From assembly GCA_028285305.1 (NCBI GenBank), contig JANQPV010000036.1:124001-188000 (forward strand): a stretch of 64,000 nucleotides of DNA, read 5' to 3'. The notes below the pieces were generated by a model, which worked only from the letters and a program-made list of their open reading frames with translations, did no database searches and was not told the origin of the DNA. The stretch's first letter is position 1. Every line of letters starts with the position of its first letter. Both the position numbers and the translations under genes were made by a program. This DNA comes from Alphaproteobacteria bacterium. GTDB lineage: Bacteria > Pseudomonadota > Alphaproteobacteria > SMXP01. Positions 1 through 8,465 of this stretch are shown piece by piece.

Positions 1-481
1 CGATGCCCATGAGAAAAACAAAAAGACCCCGCGCCACTGCTGATAAAAGGATCTCTCCAAAGTGGAACCTGATCGCGCTCGTACTATCCAAGAACTCGTC
101 CAAATGATGGATCTCGTGAAACCGCCAAAGCAGCGGGACTTCGTGATTGAGGCGGTGCCAAAAGTACAAATAGAGATCTAAAAGGATGAGATCGAACAAA
201 AGGACCGCCGGCCCGGACATCCATTCCGGCCGCCAGTTCAGCGCATGCGCCGCAGCAAAAGCGGAGATCGGCAAGATAATCAGCGGCGACATGAGCGCGT
301 TCAAAACCCACAGCAGACCGTTCTTGATCACACGGTTAGAATCCGGCCGGCGCGCCGCAGCCCACACGCGTTCCGCCAAAAAGATAGCGATAAAGAAAGC
401 GGCCACCACACCCGATTTGAGGGCGAGAAGACCTTCGGAAGTGGTTACATCTACGAAGTTCACACCAAGTCCTGAGATCAC
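1..481 (-). CDS. Fatty acid hydroxylase/sterol desaturase family membrane protein, partial
   Basis: This reading frame runs off the left edge, so the C-terminus is missing. The visible part has two hydrophobic segments, then the histidine boxes HRLNH and HEIHH, which are the di-iron ligand motifs of the fatty-acid-hydroxylase/sterol-desaturase superfamily. Members are integral membrane oxygenases acting on lipids or sterols. I chose GTG at 481 because it overlaps the stop of the upstream cupin gene as GTGA, suggesting translational coupling; GTG at 463 is the alternative. The gene is last in a minus-strand run SDR-cupin-hydroxylase. Substrate cannot be read from the sequence. Confidence 0.72.
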   Translation of the reverse strand, partial: MISGLGVNFVDVTTSEGLLALKSGVVAAFFIAIFLAERVWAAARRPDSNRVIKNGLLWVLNALMSPLIILPISAFAAAHALNWRPEWMSGPAVLLFDLILLDLYLYFWHRLNHEVPLLWRFHEIHHLDEFLDSTSAIRFHFGEILLSAVARGLFVFLMGI

Positions 482-789
482 TTAAACCAAATCTCGATCT
501 CCGCCGTGTCTTCCTCAAAGCGCGCCGCATGGCGCACATGCCGGTCCACGTGATACCAGTCCCCAACCCCGTATTCGGTCTCAACGCCATCCAAGATCAG
601 CACCAACCGCCCCTTTGTGATGACGCCGTAATTCTCTGTATCATGATCATGCTCTTCAATCACCGTCCCGGCAGGATAGCTGGCAAAATAGACATCCGCC
701 TGTTCGTTTTCCACCCGGCGAGCTACAAAGCGTTCGGTAAATGAAGACAGTTCCAGGAGCTTGTCCGGAAAGAAATGGGGATTGGACAT
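478..789 (-). CDS. Small cupin-domain protein
   Basis: A 103-residue single-domain cupin. The first cupin motif is visible as HDHDTENYGVITKGRL and the second around the GDWYHVDRHVRHA stretch, giving several histidines suited to metal binding. Such stand-alone cupins can be small dioxygenases, isomerases or ligand sensors. I chose ATG at 789, with AGG about 8 bases upstream; a TTG at 813 would extend the protein by 8 residues into the end of the SDR gene. It sits between an SDR and a membrane hydroxylase on the same strand and is probably co-transcribed. Specific activity unknown. Confidence 0.75.
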   Translation of the reverse strand: MSNPHFFPDKLLELSSFTERFVARRVENEQADVYFASYPAGTVIEEHDHDTENYGVITKGRLVLILDGVETEYGVGDWYHVDRHVRHAARFEEDTAEIEIWFK

Positions 790-809
790 CTGTCGACCTA
801 TCTGATCTT

Positions 810-1622
810 TCAAATTTGCACGATGGACTCACTTATCGTTCGTGCACGCCTCTCAAAGACTTCTTTGGTTTCGCCGTCATCGGTCGCGCACACCAAATAA
901 CCGCCACCCTCACCCACAACCCGTTCGACGTGCGGCCACATGAGATAGGGATGCTTCGCTTCCTTCCACTGACTGGAGATCGCGGGGTCCATCCGCCGCA
1001 CACCACCATATTTTTCAGGCCGCGCCCGCGCGGCATCCCAAATATCCGTATTCAGAAGACCGGGGCACAATATTGTGGTTCCGATACCATCCTTGGCAAG
1101 TTCACCTCTGAGCGCCTCCGCCGCAGCAAGCGTCGCGTGCTTGGTCATGGCGTAAAGGGGAAAGTCTCCTTCCGGTTCGCGCAGGGCCGCTGACGATGCT
1201 GTTACGCCGACATGACGGGGCTCGCCCGCCTCCTCCATCAACGGACAAAAGAGTTGCGCCGTCCAGATCACACCCAGCAGATTTACATTGACGCCCCACT
1301 CCACGGCGTTCTGGCGCCCTTTGATGACGGGAGAACCAACACCAACGCCCGCATTAATCCAAAGGAGGCTGAGTTTTTCACCCCGGCTCACCAACGTCTC
1401 CGCCGCTTTTTCAGTCGCCGCCCGATCGCTGACATCGAACGCAAGTGGAAACGCGCCCTCGCCGATTTCCTCTGCCACGCGCGCGGCCGCGTCTTCGCGG
1501 ATGTCTTGGACGCAAACGCGCATGCCGGCCCCCGCGAAACCTTTGGCAAGCATTTCTCCAATCCCGTCACCCGCACCGGTGACCAGGGCCAGCTTGCCGC
1601 TGTATGCTGAGAGTCCAGCCAT
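810..1622 (-). CDS. Short-chain dehydrogenase/reductase (SDR)
   Basis: A 270-residue classical SDR expected to oxidise or reduce an alcohol/carbonyl with NAD(P). The glycine-rich nucleotide motif TGAGDGIG lies near residues 15-22, the structural NAG motif appears as WINAGVG, and the catalytic pair is in YAMTK with an upstream serine in the VTASSAAL segment. The start ATG at 1622 has AGGGACG upstream. It heads a minus-strand group with a cupin and a fatty-acid-hydroxylase-like protein, consistent with lipid or terpenoid modification, which is inference only. Confidence 0.85.
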   Translation of the reverse strand: MAGLSAYSGKLALVTGAGDGIGEMLAKGFAGAGMRVCVQDIREDAAARVAEEIGEGAFPLAFDVSDRAATEKAAETLVSRGEKLSLLWINAGVGVGSPVIKGRQNAVEWGVNVNLLGVIWTAQLFCPLMEEAGEPRHVGVTASSAALREPEGDFPLYAMTKHATLAAAEALRGELAKDGIGTTILCPGLLNTDIWDAARARPEKYGGVRRMDPAISSQWKEAKHPYLMWPHVERVVGEGGGYLVCATDDGETKEVFERRARTISESIVQI

Positions 1623-1721
1623 CTCACGTCCCTCTCATGGATTCATTGCAAACAACTGACATTTATCATGATTGCCTGCCTGTCTCTAGAGCACTAAGTT
1701 CTCTTAAACGGGAACGTGATC

Positions 1722-2162
1722 ATGAACGCCAAAATCATCAATATACGCAAGTCCGAATGGAGTAAGGGAAAGAACGATCGCGGCGAAGACTGGGCCCATA
1801 TCGATCTCAGCGGCGAACAACTGGGCGTCCGTATCGAAGAATTGCCGCCTGGCTCAAGTTCAAGCGAGCACCACTATCATACGCATGAGGAGGAACATGT
1901 CTTGGTGATGGAGGGGGAGGCAACCCTCTTCCTTGGAGACGATGAGATTGACCTCAAATCAGGCGACCATGTTTGGTTTGCCGCAGGAGACGATACACCT
2001 CATCATTTGGAGAATCGCTCCACCGAGAAACTAACCTACCTCGTATTTGGCGAACGGAAAGAGGGTGATGTCGTGCTGTACCCAAATCGGAACGTTGCGC
2101 TCGTGAAGAGCTTGGGAAACAAATTGCTTCCATACAGAGAAGATTCTGAGTCCAATAGCTAA
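1722..2162 (+). CDS. Cupin-domain protein
   Basis: A 146-residue cupin, unrelated in detail to the one on the other strand. The metal-binding first motif is HHYHTHEEEHVLVMEGEA and the second contains GDHVWFAAGDDTPHH. The C-terminal tail ends in a short acidic stretch. The ATG at 1722 is preceded by GGGA at a good distance, so I prefer it to the GTG at 1716. The gene is alone on the plus strand, divergent from the SDR gene. Proteins of this type are often annotated as mannose-6-phosphate-isomerase-like or auxin-binding-like cupins; no exact role is claimed. Confidence 0.8.
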   Translation: MNAKIINIRKSEWSKGKNDRGEDWAHIDLSGEQLGVRIEELPPGSSSSEHHYHTHEEEHVLVMEGEATLFLGDDEIDLKSGDHVWFAAGDDTPHHLENRSTEKLTYLVFGERKEGDVVLYPNRNVALVKSLGNKLLPYREDSESNS

Positions 2163-2269
2163 TTGTTGACGCCGATATCGGCTTTACGGTGGAAGAACTC
2201 GACGCGTTTCAATCCGGCGAGAGCGCCCCAACCGAGCGCGAAGAACCACACTCAAACGAAGCGGCTTAG
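2159..2269 (+). pseudogene. Possible C-terminal coding remnant
   Basis: Just past the cupin stop a short frame opens after TAG at 2156-2158 and ends at TAG 2267-2269. It encodes an acidic peptide containing GFTVEELDAFQSGES and has no credible start codon. Its composition looks like the tail of a protein rather than random sequence. It overlaps tail to tail with the receiver gene on the other strand. It may be a decayed gene end or chance. Confidence 0.2.
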
Positions 2270-2679
2270 ATAGCGATCCGGTCCGAGGATGGAGCCTGGG
2301 TATCAGGCACCCACTTTTCCAAGACGTTCGCGAGGCTCTGCTTGTCGAGAGGTTTCGACAAATAGTCGTCCATTCCGGCCTCAATGAACCTTTCCCGATC
2401 CCCAGCCATGGCATGGGCCGTGAGCGCTATGATCGGTGTGCGATCTTTCCCAGTCTCCAATTCAAAGGCACGAATCAAGGCTGTCGCTTGCATGCCGTCC
2501 ATCAACGGCATGGAGATGTCCATCAGCACGATGTCGAAACTCTCCGCTTTGTAAAGGGCGACCACCTCTTCACCATTCTCGGCAATGGTCATCGCAAACG
2601 CAGATGTATCGATCAGCGCCTGAAGCACCTTCTGGTTAATCAGGTTGTCTTCTGCGATAAGGATACGCGGGACAGTCAC
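2266..2679 (-). CDS. Stand-alone response-regulator receiver protein
   Basis: A single receiver domain of about 137 residues. The acidic pocket (AEDN, about residues 9-12), the phospho-acceptor Asp54 in LMDISMPLMDG, the conserved Thr in ALTAHA and the Lys in LSKPLD are all present, so it should be phosphorylated normally. The sequence type resembles receivers attached to hybrid histidine kinases. I placed the start at GTG 2679 with a GAGAG element upstream; the frame stays open to a GTG at 2781, but the extra 34 residues do not look like protein. There is no kinase or output domain nearby, so it probably acts in phosphorelay with a distant partner. Confidence 0.8.
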   Translation of the reverse strand: MTVPRILIAEDNLINQKVLQALIDTSAFAMTIAENGEEVVALYKAESFDIVLMDISMPLMDGMQATALIRAFELETGKDRTPIIALTAHAMAGDRERFIEAGMDDYLSKPLDKQSLANVLEKWVPDTQAPSSDRIAI

Positions 2680-2838
2680 AGACTGATCTCTCAATTCCAA
2701 GTCACCAGCACAGCCACTTTGGCGGCAGATGGAACAATACCGGGTGATCGGTAAAAATATCGCGAATCTGATCGTCGACACCCCGCCTTAACGTCGGATT
2801 TTTCCACTTTTCTGAAGAAAATCGTACGAGCCCAACGC

Positions 2839-2873
2839 AAAAAAATGCCCGGTTCACTTCAGGCAAACCGGGC
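2839..2873 (-). terminator. Rho-independent terminator of the selenoprotein operon
   Basis: Read on the minus strand, GCCCGGTT pairs perfectly with AACCGGGC across an 11-base loop (2847-2854 with 2866-2873) and is followed by a run of T (plus-strand A at 2839-2845). It lies about 30 bases after the UGSC gene stop and closes the minus-strand selenocysteine operon. Confidence 0.85.
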
Positions 2874-2902
2874 TTCACTCAAATAATAGAGTTGCATCTA
2901 CC

Positions 2903-3421
2903 TTATTGGGTCAGTGCATTAATGACGTCCTCAAGCGCGTTTTGAGCTTTCGCTTTCATTTCATCGTCCGTTGCATCTTGTATCGGATGCTCGACGAAAA
3001 CGCAGCGGGCGTCTTTCATTCCCAAAGCTGAGGCCTGTGTATTCGCAGCCTCGACAAATTCCGTTGAAGCAACGGACACTGCGGGAACACCCTGAATTTC
3101 AAACCAAACCGTGTCATGCAAACTGCATGTAGTGCAGGACCCTCAATCGGCGAGAGCCTCAACGACGTAGTCGCATTCGCCCTTGATGGCGTGCCGAACG
3201 TCATCGGGCGCCGGCTTGGTAAATGTTGGCTTAAAGAATCTCTTAACCTGGACGTCTGGAAGCTGCTCCTTCATGAGTCCTTCTAAGGCATCCAAAAACA
3301 CATCGCCACGCGGCTTACGGATATCCATCAAGCCCACCACGCCGGAAATCGATCCGGTCCGCGGTGTCACTTGACGCTCAACGGGGACCCGCTCGTCTGT
3401 CGGATCAAGAATTGTCGTCAT
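2903..3421 (-). CDS. UGSC-family selenoprotein (UGA at 3143-3145 read as Sec93)
   Basis: Two frames are joined by one in-frame UGA, giving a 172-residue protein. The readthrough reads ADUGSCTTCSLHD, which is the signature of the UGSC family of (seleno)proteins known from marine selenoprotein surveys. Sec93 is followed by Cys96 and Cys99, a likely redox or metal centre; the second half is a small alpha/beta fold including EIQGVPAVSVAS. The start is ATG at 3421. A GU-loop hairpin sits 14 bases after the UGA, and selA, selB, selD and tRNA-Sec are a few kb away, so readthrough is more likely than a nonsense mutation. It is the last gene of the operon, directly after its thioredoxin-fused partner. 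The biochemical role of the family is not established. Confidence 0.88.
3115..3129 (-). promoter_or_regulatory. Candidate bacterial SECIS hairpin of the UGSC gene
   Basis: On the mRNA, CATGCA pairs with TGCATG around a GUU loop, beginning 14 bases after the UGA. Bacterial SECIS elements are stems just downstream of the Sec codon with G and U (or G) in the apical loop, and this one fits in both spacing and loop. It would be bound by SelB. Confidence 0.55.
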
Positions 3422-3485
3422 AGTGCCACTCCTTTTTGAACAGTCACATTTTGACAGAGATCAGCCAAAAGGCAAATCCCGCGAT

Positions 3486-5075
3486 TTAGAATTCGATCTT
3501 CCTCGACACGGACACAGAGCCGATCTCGCCCGTGGCCCAGCCATGGAACGCGCCCGAGAATTTACCCGCATCAGAACCCGCCACCACAATATGAATGTAG
3601 TCCTCGCTGGCGAATTTAGGGACCAGCGCTTCCAACTTGTCTGTGGGCATCTCAGCGGCCCGCGCCTTTTTGAGACCGGAGCCCGACACGTCGTCTTCTA
3701 CCATTTCCTTTAAAGGTCGCGACGTAACCTCTTGAATACGTTGCCTTAAACGCGCCTTGGGATAGTCGCCGCCGGCCGACATGAGGGTGTCGACATGCTC
3801 CGGACACACCACGAGGAGCGTGTCGATAGGTGCCATATGGATTTTCGGCAGAAAGGCGCTCTCCAACCCCAAACCGAGCGAACCTGCGAGCTGGTCGGGC
3901 GTCCTCGACTCTTGGTCCACGATCAATGTGGGACCGCTGGTCATGGCGAAGATCGTAATCACCGAGTCGTCCTTCTCGAACCCACGCTCTACATGGAGAG
4001 GCTCCCAAGGGCTTCGTTCCTCCCACTCCGCAAAGCACATTGTGAACTTGTTCGCATTGCCGAGCGTGGAGCGGTCCGTCCCCCCCGGTTTTGAGCCTCC
4101 GACATTGCGGGTAAGCAATCTCAGCGCACGCCCAATCGTAGCGTTGGCCCGGTTGCCATGCCCCAACGCGCCCAATTGCATGTTCATACCGATTTTGTGG
4201 CGGATGGGACCGTTCACAACCATCACCGGAGACGCGCCCATCGTCGTGGCCATCACCCCATGGATGTTAAACTCATCCGTACACACCGCCTCAACGGCGG
4301 CAATGAGAATCGGCATGTATTCCGGTTTACATCCCGCCATGACGGCATTGATCGCGACTTTCTCTATCGTGACATCCCCCATGTTCGGCGGCATGTGCGC
4401 GATCACGTCTTGGCTGCCGCGGGGCGAGCCGTCCAGCATCCGCATCACACGCTCTGGGATCGGCGGCACCAAAGGAAGACCATCCGAAAACCCCTGATCG
4501 AACATAAACTCGAACACGTCGTCGGAGGGCGCAATCTCGATCTTCCGGGCGCGAATTGGACTATTCTCCGCCTCTGCGCGTAATTTGTCTGCAATGAGAG
4601 GATCAACCGACTTTGAGCCGCAACCGGGTCTCCACTCGGGCAGCGCCGCCCAGTCGGCCCCGCTGGGATCTACGCTCAATGCCTCGCAGATCGTTCGTTC
4701 GAGCGCTTGCCAGTCATCACGTACAAAACCAATGACCGGCTCAGCCGCTTTACCCTCCCCATCACACCAAAAGGCCGTCGGCACAGTTTCAATGTCCCAG
4801 TCAAATGAGACTTTGCAGGCGGAGTCATCAAGTATGCAAACCCCAAGACCGTGGCGCTCAATCAGGATGTCGTTGCCCTCTTTTGTCTGGCCAAGGACAA
4901 GTATGTCTGCCGATCCATTCCACTTTCGATGAAACGCATCCAACACCGGCATGACAAGATTGCAGGTCGGACAATCTTCTTTCACGAAGCAAACAAGGGC
5001 GGGACGACCGGTCGGAAATGAGATCTCGTTGCCGGATCCATCCACCAAAGTGAAGGAGGACATTACATCGGCCAT
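3486..5075 (-). CDS. Thioredoxin-fold protein fused to an UGSC-associated domain
   Basis: A 529-residue protein. The N-terminal ~110 residues are thioredoxin-like, with VCFVKEDCPTCNLV carrying a CPTC active site near residues 35-38. The C-terminal ~340 residues form a separate conserved-looking domain starting around DGLPLVPPIPERV and containing many Met/Asn/Gly-rich helices plus several cysteines; I do not recognise its enzymatic class. The start ATG is at 5075. The gene lies 31 bases after the AhpD-like selenoprotein and 64 bases before the UGSC selenoprotein on the same strand, so the thioredoxin domain may reduce one or both of those Sec centres. The protein itself contains no UGA-encoded residue. 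The function is inferred only from context. Confidence 0.75.
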   Translation of the reverse strand: MADVMSSFTLVDGSGNEISFPTGRPALVCFVKEDCPTCNLVMPVLDAFHRKWNGSADILVLGQTKEGNDILIERHGLGVCILDDSACKVSFDWDIETVPTAFWCDGEGKAAEPVIGFVRDDWQALERTICEALSVDPSGADWAALPEWRPGCGSKSVDPLIADKLRAEAENSPIRARKIEIAPSDDVFEFMFDQGFSDGLPLVPPIPERVMRMLDGSPRGSQDVIAHMPPNMGDVTIEKVAINAVMAGCKPEYMPILIAAVEAVCTDEFNIHGVMATTMGASPVMVVNGPIRHKIGMNMQLGALGHGNRANATIGRALRLLTRNVGGSKPGGTDRSTLGNANKFTMCFAEWEERSPWEPLHVERGFEKDDSVITIFAMTSGPTLIVDQESRTPDQLAGSLGLGLESAFLPKIHMAPIDTLLVVCPEHVDTLMSAGGDYPKARLRQRIQEVTSRPLKEMVEDDVSGSGLKKARAAEMPTDKLEALVPKFASEDYIHIVVAGSDAGKFSGAFHGWATGEIGSVSVSRKIEF

Positions 5076-5105
5076 AGATGGAACCTTCTGAGCGTGAGTC
5101 GTGAG

Positions 5106-6281
5106 TTAAGAGCCCAAAGTATGCACAGCCGAAGCAAACGAATTCAAGCCAAGATCTTCCCGCATTTCTTCGGTTGCGTCTCGCGCATAGTCGTCGAGCG
5201 GGATGCCGGTCCCGTCGGCGATCCTAACCATCCGCTCGAAATTGCCGACAACACCGGCCGCATCGACAAACTCTTCCGGCGATGCCACAGACAAGAGAGC
5301 CGTTCGGGCGGCGGTCAGCTCTTCCTCCGACCCCGCCACGACCGCGTCGGCGAATGCAACCAACTCTTTGGACGCGGGCATCCGGGTGTCGACAGCATCT
5401 ACCCCTTGGACGACCCCATCCAATTCAACTTCTTCACCGAGGGACTGACTGCTCGCACGGAGCAGCATGGCGTGGGCGGTCGTTCAGTAGAAACAGTCGT
5501 TCAGCGCCGACACCCTCCCGGCAAGCAACTCGATCTGCGGTCTCGAGAGGGAACGGCCTTCCGTCACGTGGCCGAATTGTGCAGACGGAATGTATTGCGC
5601 ATTGCTAAGAACGAACCATTCGTACACGGCATTGGGAACGAGGGTCAACGCGCGCGCAACATTCGGAACGCCGCGGCCCGGGGTGAAGTCCTGATCTTCG
5701 GTCATGAACGCATCCGCAGGCACCATGGGAACATAGGCCTCCGCTTCGACCATGTTTTCGGGACGAATCCGCGTCGGCGTTCCATCAACCACCGACGGCA
5801 AGGTGTGCAAAGGCACGCCCAGCCCGCGGCAGGTCTGATCCATACTGCGCATGACGACCACTACGCCCAGCGCTTCCACGTAATGAGCGTCGCTCAATCC
5901 CGCGTCCGCAAGATCGTCAATGGCTTTCTTAGTGATCCGCGTGACATCAGTCACAGCCATATGGACAAGGTCGATAATTGGATAGGGCAAAACGCCCGCC
6001 GTCCCGGGTGCGAGTGTATGTTCACCTTTAAATGTATACGGACTAAGCGCCTTTTTCCGTTCAGCACAATAGGGGCATATGTTCGCCGCGCGCGACTCGG
6101 CAGCAATCGCCAGTCTTTCCGCCCCAGTCCACCACGTTCCCGCACGGCGCAAGCGGGAGAGAACAAAACCATGGGCGTCGGCGAGATCTGAGCGAACGGG
6201 CACCGGGCACCCGGCGAAATCGCCGACAACGGAGTCCAGAACGTCTCGATCAGTCTCGTTTGACAACGCCTTCGAAGACAT
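5106..6281 (-). CDS. Double AhpD-like selenoprotein (UGA at 5484-5486 read as Sec266)
   Basis: Joining two frames across UGA gives 391 residues with two AhpD/carboxymuconolactone-decarboxylase-type halves. The first half has NICPYCAERK (CPYC near residues 69-72) and helices resembling the peroxidase-partner fold. The second half has LNDCFYUTTAHAMLLR, which matches the AhpD signature CxxCxxxH with Sec in place of the second Cys. AhpD proteins are thiol oxidoreductases that reduce peroxiredoxins. The ATG at 6281 lies 10 bases downstream of the membrane peroxiredoxin-like gene, so the two are surely co-transcribed and may be partners. A hairpin with GU in its loop follows the UGA. Substrate unknown. 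Confidence 0.87.
5449..5465 (-). promoter_or_regulatory. Candidate SECIS hairpin of the AhpD-like gene
   Basis: In the mRNA CTGCT pairs with AGCAG around a 7-base loop CCGTGCG that contains GU. The loop begins about 24 bases after the UGA, within the spacing window of bacterial SECIS elements. Confidence 0.45.
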
Positions 6282-6291
6282 CGTGTCCCTC

Positions 6292-7080
6292 TTATTCCTT
6301 TAAAGCGGAACGGACCGCCTTGAGCACCCGTTTCGCATCTGACCGCACGCGGTAATCGCCGGATTGATCAATCCAGCGGATTGTGCCCGCCCCATCGATC
6401 AAGATCGTAGTAGGAACCGCCAAAGGACGTCGCATGCCACGATCATCATTCGGATCGCCTGCAAACCCTTTGGGGTGTCTGACCCCGTAAAGATCGATCA
6501 CCTTGAGCTCGGGATCGGCGATTTGATAGATCGAAATCCCATGCTCATTCCGTACACGGTCCGCTTGCTCCACCGTATTCGGGCTGACGGCTGCCAGCTT
6601 GACGCCCATCTTATTGAATTCGGGTTTCATGTCCTGCCAACGCCGCAACTCGGCGATGCAATACGGTCACCAATGCCCGCGGTAAAACTTGAGCAAGAGC
6701 GCGTCCCCCCCGCCGGGCTCGAATGCAAACTGAACGCCATCCCAATCCTCAGCTTGAAAAGCAGGCGCCTTTTCACCGACATTCACACCAATACTGGCGG
6801 GCACGCCGCCCTGCGAGAACAGGAAAAGAACAAAACTGCCCGCAAGAACGGTCAATCCGGCCAGCACATATCCGAGAATGCCTGGCGAGAGGAAAAAGGA
6901 CCAAACGGCAAGGGCAACGCCGGTAAACACGAGGACCTCGCTCAGCCAGGGACGGCTGCCAAACCCCTTCTTGGCCACCATGATTCTACGGAAATAGAGA
7001 ATCATGCGCCCGAAAACGAAGACAAGGGCGACGGGAATGACGAACCAAGGGTCCTGTAAAAGGGCGGTCATGTACTCCAT
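6292..7080 (-). CDS. Membrane-anchored peroxiredoxin-like selenoprotein (UGA at 6667-6669 read as Sec138)
   Basis: Readthrough of UGA gives 262 residues. The N-terminus has a first hydrophobic segment (WFVIPVALVFVFGRMILYF) and two more around residues 48-90, then a soluble AhpC/TSA-type domain. The active site reads KFYRGHWUPYC: Sec138 takes the resolving/peroxidatic position and Cys141 completes a UxxC motif. The C-terminal half contains VSPNTVEQADR and DLYGVRHPKGFAGD, typical of the peroxiredoxin-like family. It is the first protein gene after tRNA-Sec, whose 3' end is only 45 bases upstream, and is followed 10 bases later by the AhpD-like gene. It probably reduces peroxides or disulfides near the membrane. 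Confidence 0.88.
6641..6655 (-). promoter_or_regulatory. Candidate SECIS hairpin of the membrane peroxiredoxin gene
   Basis: CGCCG pairs with CGGCG around the 5-base loop AGTTG, starting 12 bases after the UGA. The GU in the loop and the spacing match bacterial SECIS elements well. Confidence 0.55.
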
Positions 7081-7125
7081 AGTCCAAGAGCCTACCCGCG
7101 AAAATGAACCAAACGCAAGCCATGC

Positions 7126-7220
7126 TGGCGGAGACGGATGGGAATCGAACCCACCACACGCATTGGCTGCGTGTCACTGGTTTTGAAGACCAGGGAAGCC
7201 ACCAGACTCCATTCGCCTCC
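7126..7220 (-). tRNA. selC: tRNA-Sec (anticodon UCA)
   Basis: A 95-base tRNA ending in genome-encoded GCCA. The 5' end GGAGGCGA pairs with the 3' acceptor strand. The anticodon arm is CTGGT-CTTCAAA-ACCAG, with TCA as anticodon. A long variable arm (ACACGCA pairing with TGCGTGT) and the extended acceptor region are hallmarks of tRNA-Sec. The T loop reads GGTTCGATTCC. It lies 45 bases upstream of the membrane selenoprotein gene on the same strand and may be part of the same transcript. Confidence 0.95.
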
Positions 7221-7340
7221 GGTACGCACATGAACGCGTCACGGATACGTGAACGCCCCTCTATTGTGAACCATACACGTTGGACTATCCAGGGGGCATT
7301 GGGTAGAAAACGAACACCATGAATTCTAGGAAAGAGAAGG

Positions 7341-8405
7341 ATGACGACGGAACCAAAGGTTCGGCTCACCCAATATGCTGCCTCCGCTGGTTGAGCGGGC
7401 AAGTTAGGGCCTGAACACCTGTCGCAAGTTTTGCGGCCGTTGAAAGATATATTTCCGCAAGCTGACTTCCCGGACGTCCTCAGAGGATTGAGTTCACCGG
7501 ACGATGCAGCTGTGCTTAGGATGGGCGACGGCCAAGCGCTGGTGGCCACGACAGACTTCTTTGCGCCTGTGGTTGACGACCCCTATTGGTTTGGCGCCAT
7601 CGCCGCAGCCAATGCTCTGTCGGATATTTACGCCATGGGCGGTCAGCCCACGCTCGCCCTCAACCTGGCGGGTTTTCCCAAAACTCTGGACATGCAGATC
7701 CTCAATGACATTTTACGGGGCGGGGCGGAAAAAGTACGCGAAGCCGGCGCAGTCATCGCGGGTGGCCACTCCACCTACGATGACGAGCCCAAATATGGGT
7801 TGGCGGTGATCGGCATGGTGGCCGAGGACAAGATCTTCACGAACGGCGGCGCGCGACCGGGGGATACACTCTTCCTCACCAAACCGATCGGCACAGGAAT
7901 TATCACCACGGCATTGAAGCAAGGAAAACTGGCCGAGGAAGAGGCCCAACCCGCGGTCGAGAGCATGGCCCGTCTCAACGGCGGCGCGGCCAGGATTTTG
8001 CGGGAATCCCCCGAAAACACCGTACACGCCGTAACGGACATCACGGGATTCTCTTTAATGGGGCATGGCCGGGAAATGGCTGAACAGTCGGGCGTATCCC
8101 TTCGGATCGAATTTTCCAAGATCCCCTTGTTGCCCCATTCCCAAGAGCTTGCCGAACAAGGTGTCGCGCCGGGCGGCGCCGACCGGAACAAAGACTATTA
8201 CGGCCAATGGGTCCATCGTGCTTCGTCCCTGCCGGATTGGTCGGACTTAGCGCTTTATGACCCTCAAACATCCGGCGGTCTGTTGATTGCGGTCGCGGCC
8301 GATCACGCAGCTGACTTATTGAATGAATTCACCGATGCTGACGAACCGGTATGGGAGATTGGACGGGTTCAGTCGGCCAAACCCGGAAGAATTGAGGTTA
8401 ATTGA
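7341..8405 (+). CDS. selD: Selenide, water dikinase SelD (UGA at 7392-7394 read as Sec18)
   Basis: SelD makes selenophosphate from selenide and ATP, the selenium donor for tRNA-Sec. The true start is ATG 7341 with AGGAAAGAGAAGG directly before it; the first 17 residues include RLTQYAASAG and are followed by in-frame UGA, giving GUAGKLGP. Sec thus replaces the catalytic Cys17 of the E. coli enzyme, and the essential Lys is kept, but the second Cys of the usual GCGCK motif is Gly. The ATP-binding segments DDAAVL and ATTDFFAPVVDD, and AGGHSTYD, follow. The protein is 354 residues. A gene caller starting at an internal codon would lose the active site. It is first in selD-selA-selB and divergent from tRNA-Sec. 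Confidence 0.93.
7397..7412 (+). promoter_or_regulatory. Weak candidate SECIS hairpin in selD
   Basis: Just after the UGA, GGGC can pair with GCCT (one G-U pair) around an 8-base loop AAGTTAGG that contains GU. The stem is only four pairs, so this is the least convincing of the SECIS candidates together with that of the soluble peroxiredoxin gene. Confidence 0.25.
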
Positions 8406-8465
8406 GCCCTTTTCTCCCGGCAATCTGGCGTTAAAATGCCCTCTCGAGCAAGAATAGGGCAAAAC

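Noticed and set aside
810-1660. Plus-strand frames opposite the SDR gene
   Set aside because: They are antisense shadows without ribosome sites; the minus-strand SDR has full family motifs.
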